The notes under the pieces are model-generated. The model did no database searches. It saw only the letters and a list, made by a program, of their open reading frames with translations, and had not been told where the DNA came from. A stretch of DNA of 33,910 nt, from NCBI GenBank assembly GCA_012800515.1, contig JAAZJE010000053.1, positions 1 through 33,910 of the forward strand, written 5' to 3'. The translations under genes and the position numbers were made by a program. Below are positions 27,894-33,910 of the stretch, piece by piece. Position 1 is the first letter of the stretch, and every line of letters starts with the position of its first letter. The stretch comes from Clostridiaceae bacterium (GTDB lineage Bacteria; Bacillota; Clostridia; Saccharofermentanales; Fastidiosipilaceae).

Positions 27894-28808
27894 ATGAACC
27901 GAGAAGATACGGCGGATAGGACGGAAAAAAGGCGCACGAAAGGGCTCGGCCGCGGTCTGGGTGCTCTGCTGGGCTCGGATATAGCAATAGAACCGAGGCA
28001 AACGCCGGCTAATCAGATCGTTGATTTGCAGATAACGCTAATAGAGCCCAATGAAGATCAGCCGCGCAAGAGCTTTGATGAGGGGAAACTGGCGGAGCTG
28101 GCAGCTTCAATAAAAGAAAACGGTATTATCCAGCCGATTATAGTGACTCGCAAAGACGGCCGCTACATTATTGTTGCAGGAGAGCGGCGTTGGCGGGCAG
28201 CTCAAATGGTCGGCCTGAAGACAATTCCGGCCATTATCCGTGAATTGACCGATAAGGAAGTGGTGCAACAGTCGCTGATTGAAAATATTCAGCGCCAGGA
28301 TCTCAATCCGATCGAAGAAGCTGAGGCCTTTTCGATGCTGATGACGGAACATAATATGACTCAAGAAGAGCTCGCACAGATACTTGGGCGAAGCAGACCG
28401 GCGGTGGCCAACACTCTGCGTCTCCTGCAGCTGGGAGCGAGGACAACGGAGTATGTGATTAGAGAACAAATTTCCGCGGGGCATGCCCGTGCGCTGTTGG
28501 CAATTTCCGATCCGGTTCTCCAGGCATCCATGGCGGAGGAAATTATGCGCCGAGATTGGAGTGTAAGGCAGACCGAAAACCGTATCAGGCAAATGCAGCG
28601 GCAGCAGAAGCAGGAAAAACCGGAGGTCCAGGATGAGGATGAGGCGTATAATCTTGCTCTGCAGACTGTAACGGAGCGCCTTACCGAGCTCTTGGGAACC
28701 AGAGTAAAACTACAGGATCGCAAAAACAAAGGCGACATTGTGATTAGTTACTCTTCTTTAGATGAGCTGAACCGCATTTTGGATCTGATTGTAGGTAGGA
28801 TAAAATAG
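27894..28808 (+). CDS. parB: Chromosome partitioning protein ParB (Spo0J), CTPase and parS-binding
   Basis: This 304-residue protein binds parS, loads as a CTP-dependent clamp and recruits condensin. The N-terminal KGLGRGLGALLG (16-27) is the ParA-stimulating motif. The CTP-binding motif GERRWRAA is at 96-103 and ENIQRQDLNPIEEA near 130. The helix-turn-helix that reads parS, MTQEELAQILGRSRPAVANTLRLL, starts near 153. The C-terminal dimer domain ends at the stop. AGAGGAG precedes the ATG. The downstream dGTPase gene starts 10 bp after the stop. Confidence 0.96.
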   Translation: MNREDTADRTEKRRTKGLGRGLGALLGSDIAIEPRQTPANQIVDLQITLIEPNEDQPRKSFDEGKLAELAASIKENGIIQPIIVTRKDGRYIIVAGERRWRAAQMVGLKTIPAIIRELTDKEVVQQSLIENIQRQDLNPIEEAEAFSMLMTEHNMTQEELAQILGRSRPAVANTLRLLQLGARTTEYVIREQISAGHARALLAISDPVLQASMAEEIMRRDWSVRQTENRIRQMQRQQKQEKPEVQDEDEAYNLALQTVTERLTELLGTRVKLQDRKNKGDIVISYSSLDELNRILDLIVGRIK

Positions 28809-28817
28809 GAGGCACGG

Positions 28818-30389
28818 ATGCTGGACTGGAACCGGTTGCTGATTCAGGAGCGGATACGCAAATCGCGCAGCGTAACTCCGGAAGAGCGCAGTGAATTTGA
28901 GCGCGACTACCATCGGATCATTATCAGTGCCTCCTTTCGGCGCCTGCAGGACAAGACCCAGGTCTTTCCTCTGGATCCGAGTGATTTCGTGCGCACCCGC
29001 CTGACCCACTCGCTGGAAGTGTCCTCTCTGGCTAAATCTCTCGGACTGCAAGTCGGGATCCGTCTGCAAAAGGAAGCGGACGACTTGCGGCAAAAATTCG
29101 CCGCTTCACAGAGAGCTTCCGCTGATTCGCCGAAAGATTTTCCCGCCTCCTATACCTTCAGCGTTGCCAAAGGCCTAGAAAGCGACGGCGCGGATCTGTC
29201 GATCCCGAGCGCGGCGCAGCGGCAGCATATCGGTAATATATTGCTGTGCGCCGGCCTGGTACATGATATCGGCAATCCGCCTTTCGGACATTACGGCGAG
29301 ACGACGATTCGGGCCTGGTTTGCCCGCAGTCTCGTCCGGCTACACTTTAAAGGCCGCCCGCTGTCGTATTGGCTGAGCCCGCAGATGCAACAGGACTTTC
29401 TCAAGTTCGAAGGCAATGCGCAGGCCTTGCGATTGTTGAGCAAGTTGCACTTTGTTGTCGACGAGTACGGCATGAATTTGACGATTCCGCTCCTGGCCAC
29501 GATTATTAAGTACCCGTATTCCTCGATAGATCGTTTGTCCGACGGAACGGAGCCGAAAAAGATCGGATATTTCTTCAGCGAGCAGACGACCTTTGCGGAG
29601 CTCGTCCGCCAGTGCGGCTTGCAATCGGATCGATCCGCGGCGAGTGTTGCCGGCACGGCAGATGCGGTCTGCCGTCACCCGCTGTCCTTTCTGCTCGAGG
29701 CGGCGGATGATATTGCTTATGCGACGGCGGATATCGAGGACGGCTATCGCAAGGACAAGTTCTCATTCATGCAACTGGTTGCGGAGGTAGAGTTCTGTCG
29801 CCGGCAGAATGAAACGGTACCGGAAACGGCGGACTTTGTCGTGCGGCTCAGGGACAAACTGAATCAGTTGCTGGACGAGGGTCACGGCAAAGGCATACAC
29901 AAGCCGGAATACTATGCGCTACAGAATTGGCTGATTTATTTGCAGTCTGTTCTGATGCAATATACGGAAACGGCCTTTATCGACAATTATGTCGCGATCA
30001 TGTCGGGCGCTTTTACAACTCCGTTACTAGAAATAAATCCTTACTCTAAGGTGTTGATTCATCTGCTCGGCGATATTGCCCAGAAGTATATATTTTCTTC
30101 CCGCCAGATCGTCCAGATGGAAATCGCCGCCGATAAAATTATCAGCAGTCTGCTGGACAAGTTCATTCCGGCGGCGATCGACTTCGACACGGATGTTGAA
30201 CTGCCGCCGGTACGCAAGCGCCTGATGGCCATCGTTTCCGACAACTACCGCCAGAACTATTTCCGCGAGGCGGCGGGAAAATCGGAAGAGGAGCGGCTCT
30301 ATCACCGTCTGCTTTTAATCACCGACTATATCAGCGGAATGACCGACGGCTTTGCCAAGGGACTTTTCCAACAAATGAGCGGCTTTTAA
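28818..30389 (+). CDS. dgt: Deoxyguanosinetriphosphate triphosphohydrolase (HD family)
   Basis: This 523-residue enzyme releases tripolyphosphate from dGTP or related dNTPs. HD-domain metal ligands are His64 in RTRLTHSLEV, His149-Asp150 in LVHDIGNPPFGH, and the aspartate of LEAADDIAYATADIEDG. The distance between His64 and His149 is larger than in E. coli Dgt, so there is an insertion (about 80-135, QKEADDLRQ...DLSIP). AGGAGG lies before the ATG. The 10-bp gap after parB implies cotranscription. The link to partitioning is positional only. Confidence 0.92.
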   Translation: MLDWNRLLIQERIRKSRSVTPEERSEFERDYHRIIISASFRRLQDKTQVFPLDPSDFVRTRLTHSLEVSSLAKSLGLQVGIRLQKEADDLRQKFAASQRASADSPKDFPASYTFSVAKGLESDGADLSIPSAAQRQHIGNILLCAGLVHDIGNPPFGHYGETTIRAWFARSLVRLHFKGRPLSYWLSPQMQQDFLKFEGNAQALRLLSKLHFVVDEYGMNLTIPLLATIIKYPYSSIDRLSDGTEPKKIGYFFSEQTTFAELVRQCGLQSDRSAASVAGTADAVCRHPLSFLLEAADDIAYATADIEDGYRKDKFSFMQLVAEVEFCRRQNETVPETADFVVRLRDKLNQLLDEGHGKGIHKPEYYALQNWLIYLQSVLMQYTETAFIDNYVAIMSGAFTTPLLEINPYSKVLIHLLGDIAQKYIFSSRQIVQMEIAADKIISSLLDKFIPAAIDFDTDVELPPVRKRLMAIVSDNYRQNYFREAAGKSEEERLYHRLLLITDYISGMTDGFAKGLFQQMSGF

Positions 30390-30418
30390 ATAATAGTGGC
30401 TTTTAAATCATGTTCCCT

Positions 30419-31354
30419 TTAGATATAGCCCAGGGATTTCATCAGCCAGATCAGCAGAAACATCGTAACGATGGAGAAGGAGGACGTGTAGACCAGGGTC
30501 TGACCGGGCAACACGGTGTCACCGCCCATCTCCTGCGCTATGCTGTAGGAGCTGACTGCGACCGGACCGGCGAAAACGACCATGGCGGCGACCATTTCCG
30601 GGCCGCGGAAGCCGAGCGCGGCGGTGATCGGCAGGAAGATTGCCGGAACGATCAGGAGACGTGAGGTGACGGCCCAGACCAGCTCGCGCCAGCAGGCGGA
30701 GGCAGCCTTGAATTCAAATTGAGCTCCGAGGGCGAAGAGGGCAAGCGGTGAGGCCATTTGTGCAAGATAGGAAATAGATTTGTCGATGGCATAGGGAAAA
30801 CGAATGCGCAGGAGCCAGGCCGCCAGGCCGAGCAGAGTGGAAACGATGATTGGATTGAAGACAATTCCTTTGAACAGCTTTTTATAGTTGAACTTCTGTT
30901 CGCCGTAGTATTCAAATAGGAAAATAGCGAAAATATTGTACAGCGGCATGGCAACAACGGAAGGCAGCATGACCTGGCCGAGGAGTTGCGGCGAGAGCAG
31001 GCTCTGCGCGAGAGGAATGCCGAAGAGAACGTAATTGCTACGGAAGACCGCCTGGGCGAGGGAGGCGCGGTATTCGCGCCGGACCGTAAAGTGGACAATT
31101 ATTGTGGCAACAATAAAGATAAGAGTCAGACTGACTGCGGTCCAAATCAAGAAATCGGTATTGATCGGAGAATCATAATCCATCTTGTAGATGCCGTAGA
31201 AACAGACTGCCGGTAGAAAGATGCTGTACACAACCCGATTGCTGTCGATGGCGGTCTGTTCGCCGAACCAATTCTTATGACGCGCGACGAAGCCGGTTAG
31301 CATGAGAATCAGCATGGGAAAGATCGTATTGAATGCCAACAATAAGCTATCCAT
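30419..31354 (-). CDS. AEC-family transporter (auxin efflux carrier type)
   Basis: This 311-residue integral membrane protein has about ten helices in two five-helix halves. It opens LLLAFNTIFPMLILMLTGF and has SNYVLFGIPLAQSLL and ends AGPVAVSSYSIAQEMGG...LVYTSSFSIVTMFLLIWLM, typical of the family, which exports organic anions such as malate or auxin-like acids. The substrate cannot be told. It lies 46 bp downstream of the FGGY kinase, likely one operon. It converges with dgt, only 29 bp away, and no terminator is visible in the gap. Confidence 0.9.
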   Translation of the reverse strand: MDSLLLAFNTIFPMLILMLTGFVARHKNWFGEQTAIDSNRVVYSIFLPAVCFYGIYKMDYDSPINTDFLIWTAVSLTLIFIVATIIVHFTVRREYRASLAQAVFRSNYVLFGIPLAQSLLSPQLLGQVMLPSVVAMPLYNIFAIFLFEYYGEQKFNYKKLFKGIVFNPIIVSTLLGLAAWLLRIRFPYAIDKSISYLAQMASPLALFALGAQFEFKAASACWRELVWAVTSRLLIVPAIFLPITAALGFRGPEMVAAMVVFAGPVAVSSYSIAQEMGGDTVLPGQTLVYTSSFSIVTMFLLIWLMKSLGYI

Positions 31355-31400
31355 AAAAGAGCAAGCTCCCTAAAGAGAACGACCTTTCTAACTATAAGAA

Positions 31401-32951
31401 CTACATTTTGAGCAGATTACGCAGGTCTTTGTAATATGCGTATTTCTGCCTATAAAGCCGGGTATTATCGCTATCCGGCCGATATGTCGAGATCTTGATA
31501 CCGGTACCGGACCAGTCATAAGGGCGACCGGCTGCAAGTTGCGCTGCGCCCAAGAGCGCGAGCTCACTGTCTTCGGAGACCTCGATAGTTTTTTCCAATA
31601 TATCGGCCATGATTTGGCTCCAGAGCGGACTCTTGCCGCCGCCGCCGAAGAGGCGCAGGGTTGAGGCCTCATCCTGTCCGGGGAAGGTCTCCAGCTTGAG
31701 CTTCATTTCGAAGACAACTCCCTCCATGACGGCCCGCGCCATCGCGCCGACATCGCTGTTGAGGGTTAGGCCGGTGAAGCAGGCGCTTGTCCCTGCGTTC
31801 CCGCTGAGCAGCGGGAGAAATACAGTTCTGGGAGCAATCGGCACTTCGAGAGCCAGCGCATCGATCTGCTTATAGTTCAAATGTGAAGCGCAATTGTCAC
31901 GGTACCAACGCAAGGCCGCTCCAGCCGTACCGATACTGGTCTCCATGACCTGTTTGCCGGGAAAGAGCCAGCAGAATCGGGCCGGCAGACTTCCCATAGA
32001 GGCAAAGAGATGGGTATCGATAATTGAGGGGGCGTCTACGTCGATCAGCATCTCGGAAGCGGCGGAGGTTCCCATGGAAAGGGTAATGCTCTCGGCGCGA
32101 ATGCCGGCGCCGTAAGCAGCAACCTTCTGATCCTGGCCGCCCATCATCAGTGAAACGGGCTGTTTCGCATAGACGTCGGGGTCATAGGCCAGACCCATTT
32201 CACGTGCTGCGGCAAAGCTAACCTCGCCGACAAAAGTGCCGCTGTCCTGTAGTTCGGGCAGAATATCGGCAGAGATCTCGAGTTTCTCAAGAATCTCATA
32301 ATCCCAGTCGCGGGCGGCGAGGTTGTGGAACATTGTACCGCCGGCAATAGTATGGTCGGTTGCCAGATGTCCGCACATCCGTAGGTTGAGATAGTCCAGA
32401 GGGAAGGCTATTTTTCGCGTCCGACTCCAGATTAGTGGTTCGTTTGTGCGCCACCAGAGCAGCTTCGTCAAGACGTAAACTCCGCCCCGAAGAACCTTTC
32501 CGGTACGCCGATAGATGTCTTCGATTGTGAAATGCGAAGTTATGGTCGGAACTTCGCCGCCGCCCCGCCCGTCCAGCCAGGAGATTGCGTTGGCGAGCGG
32601 ACGCATGTTCTCATCCAGAGGGAGGACGGAAATGCTTTGCGAACTGACGGAAACGGCCTGGACTCGGCGTGCGGTTTCAGCCAAATAGAACTCGTCAGCC
32701 GAATTTGTTTCGGCGGAGGAGTAGAGTGTATCTGATGCTTTGTGTAAAGCGGCACGGACGGTCTTACAACTCACCTGCCACCACTCCTCGGGATCCTGCT
32801 CGATGTAACCGCGATCGTCGGTCAGCAACGAATACTCTTCTGCGGCTATACCGACGCACCGGAGTTCGGAGTCGTAAATAGCGGCCTTACAAGTGGTCGT
32901 GCCCAGATCCAGGCCGATGTACAGGGCGTCATCATGAACATTAGTCTGCAT
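31401..32951 (-). CDS. FGGY-family carbohydrate kinase (xylulokinase-like)
   Basis: This 516-residue kinase has the FGGY two-domain ATPase fold. The N-terminal phosphate 1 motif is YIGLDLGTTTCKAAIYDS near residue 11; ISWLDGRGGGEV and FPLDYLNLRMCG follow. MGGQDQKVAAYGAG and MGTSAASEML mark the ATP-binding half. The C-terminal LRLFGGGGKSPLWSQIMADILEKTIEV is the family signature. It phosphorylates a sugar or polyol, likely xylulose-type, but the specificity is unproven. AGGAGG precedes the ATG. The AEC transporter follows on the same strand, and an amidohydrolase diverges upstream. Confidence 0.9.
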   Translation of the reverse strand: MQTNVHDDALYIGLDLGTTTCKAAIYDSELRCVGIAAEEYSLLTDDRGYIEQDPEEWWQVSCKTVRAALHKASDTLYSSAETNSADEFYLAETARRVQAVSVSSQSISVLPLDENMRPLANAISWLDGRGGGEVPTITSHFTIEDIYRRTGKVLRGGVYVLTKLLWWRTNEPLIWSRTRKIAFPLDYLNLRMCGHLATDHTIAGGTMFHNLAARDWDYEILEKLEISADILPELQDSGTFVGEVSFAAAREMGLAYDPDVYAKQPVSLMMGGQDQKVAAYGAGIRAESITLSMGTSAASEMLIDVDAPSIIDTHLFASMGSLPARFCWLFPGKQVMETSIGTAGAALRWYRDNCASHLNYKQIDALALEVPIAPRTVFLPLLSGNAGTSACFTGLTLNSDVGAMARAVMEGVVFEMKLKLETFPGQDEASTLRLFGGGGKSPLWSQIMADILEKTIEVSEDSELALLGAAQLAAGRPYDWSGTGIKISTYRPDSDNTRLYRQKYAYYKDLRNLLKM

Positions 32952-32978
32952 GCGAAGTTACCTCCTCAATCAAGGGAT

Positions 32979-32987
32979 ATTGTACCA
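32979..32987 (-). promoter_or_regulatory. Candidate kinase promoter (extended -10)
   Basis: On the minus strand TACAAT (32979-32984) follows TGG. It is divergent from the amidohydrolase promoter in the 112-bp gap. No convincing -35 is seen. Confidence 0.4.
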
Positions 32988-33013
32988 GTCCTGCGTATAA
33001 AATTCAGGTGGAA

Positions 33014-33022
33014 TGATATAAT
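33014..33022 (+). promoter_or_regulatory. Candidate amidohydrolase promoter (extended -10)
   Basis: TATAAT at 33017-33022 is preceded by TGA; a weak -35 lies 17 bp upstream. The transcript would start about 35 bp before the ATG, which has GAGGAG 9 bp upstream. Confidence 0.5.
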
Positions 33023-33063
33023 ATGAGTATATAAACCAAACAAAGAACGAGGAGCGAACAAAT

Positions 33064-33910
33064 ATGTCACTTTTTCCAATCACAGCATACGACAAATCGG
33101 TATACCGGGACGAGTTAGCGGACTTTCTGCCGACTAAAATGATCGATATTCACGCACACTGCTATGCAGCCAGCGGAAAGAGGGAGCCGGTTCCCGGAGA
33201 GGTCAAGCGCACGGTCAGCTGGCCCTCGAAAGTGGCTTCGGTCAACCCGATTGAGGACTTGCTCGAAACCTATAGTCTTTTGCTGCCGGAACAAGAGGTT
33301 GTACCATTGATTTTTGCGAATGCAATCAGCGGTCCCGGCGCACAGGAGTATCTGCGCGACGGGAATAATTACTGTGCCGAAGTAGCGGCGGAGCACAAGA
33401 TCCCCGCCCTGTATTTTTCGCACCCCGCGGAGAGCGGTGCGGAGCTGGAGCGTGCGGTTGCGGCCGGCGGCTTCTGCGGCCTGAAATCATATCTTAATTT
33501 ATCTCCGACCTATTTGCCTGAAGCGGAAATTCGCATTTTCGATTTCTTTACACCCGAGCAGCTGGAAACGGCCAATAAGAACAAGTGGGTCGTGATGTTG
33601 CACATTCCGCGCCATGGACGACTGGCCGATCCGATAAACTTGGCTCAGGTTGAAGAAATAGCCGCACGTTGGCCGAATTTGAAGCTGATTCTCGCTCATA
33701 TCGGACGCGCCTATTGTCCCGGCGATGTCGGCGAAGGACTGAAACGGATTGCTCCGCTGAAACGGGTGAGCTTCGACTTCAGCGCCAACTGTAATGCGGG
33801 GGTGATTCGCGATACGATTGACGCGGTCGGTCCGCACCGGGTGCTCTGGGGCAGTGATTTGCCTATTCTGCGGATGCGGACGCGTCGGATTTGTGAAAAC
33901 AACTTCTATA
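33064..33910 (+). CDS. Amidohydrolase-2 family metal-dependent hydrolase, partial
   Basis: The gene runs off the right edge; 282 codons are visible. It starts MSLFPITAYD with a good GAGGAG site. TIM-barrel metal ligands are visible: DIHAH near 39-43, the MLHIPRHG histidine near 180, LILAHIGRAY near 212, and the WGSD aspartate near 262. These fit the Amidohydro_2 family (decarboxylases, lactonases and sugar-lactone hydrolases). The substrate is unknown. The divergent FGGY kinase and AEC transporter hint at carbohydrate or organic-acid use, a positional inference. Confidence 0.85.
   Translation, partial: MSLFPITAYDKSVYRDELADFLPTKMIDIHAHCYAASGKREPVPGEVKRTVSWPSKVASVNPIEDLLETYSLLLPEQEVVPLIFANAISGPGAQEYLRDGNNYCAEVAAEHKIPALYFSHPAESGAELERAVAAGGFCGLKSYLNLSPTYLPEAEIRIFDFFTPEQLETANKNKWVVMLHIPRHGRLADPINLAQVEEIAARWPNLKLILAHIGRAYCPGDVGEGLKRIAPLKRVSFDFSANCNAGVIRDTIDAVGPHRVLWGSDLPILRMRTRRICENNFY

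Overview
This window looks like the replication-origin region of a Gram-positive-type bacterium, most likely Bacillota and probably Clostridia (inference). The supporting signs are a dnaA-oriC-dnaN-recF-remB-gyrB cluster, perfect TTATCCACA DnaA boxes, perfect TGTTTCACGTGAAACA parS sites, a RemA/RemB-family regulator, a VanZ-family protein and strong AGGAGG-type ribosome binding sites. Most genes are moderately GC-rich. No rRNA, tRNA, CRISPR array or intact transposon was seen.

Left arm (1-17.7 kb, all minus strand, pointing away from the origin). From the origin outward the genes are: a VanZ-like membrane protein; oligoendopeptidase F (pepF), translationally coupled to an unusual nitroreductase; a gene-free 0.8 kb stretch holding three structured 176-bp tandem repeats; a CNNM/CorC-type CBS membrane protein; a serine-recombinase-fold protein that has lost its catalytic residues; a membrane-anchored SurA/PrsA-like foldase; rpoB-rpoC; and a CapA-family lipoprotein cut by the window edge.

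Origin and right arm (17.8-30.4 kb, all plus strand). dnaA is followed by oriC (five perfect DnaA boxes, several near matches and an AT-rich unwinding region), then dnaN, recF, remB and gyrB. Next comes a large, AT-richer, lysine/arginine-rich ORF of unknown function, then two parS sites, parA, parB and a dGTPase gene. Coding strand flips at about 17.75 kb, as expected for two replichores diverging from oriC. The order differs from the classical Bacillota origin: rpmH/rnpA/yidC, the S4-domain yaaA and gyrA are absent from their usual places, and rpoBC and parAB lie unusually close to dnaA.

Right end (30.4-33.9 kb). An AEC-family transporter and an FGGY carbohydrate kinase form a minus-strand pair. 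A TIM-barrel amidohydrolase is transcribed divergently and runs off the right edge. This looks like a small metabolic locus of unknown substrate.

The items I consider most worth a second look are the 176-bp repeat array with a covarying change between neighbouring copies, the catalytically dead resolvase-like protein, the unknown 713-residue ORF in the slot where gyrA usually sits, the terminator-like hairpin inside the start of capA, and the separated Shine-Dalgarno of dnaN.
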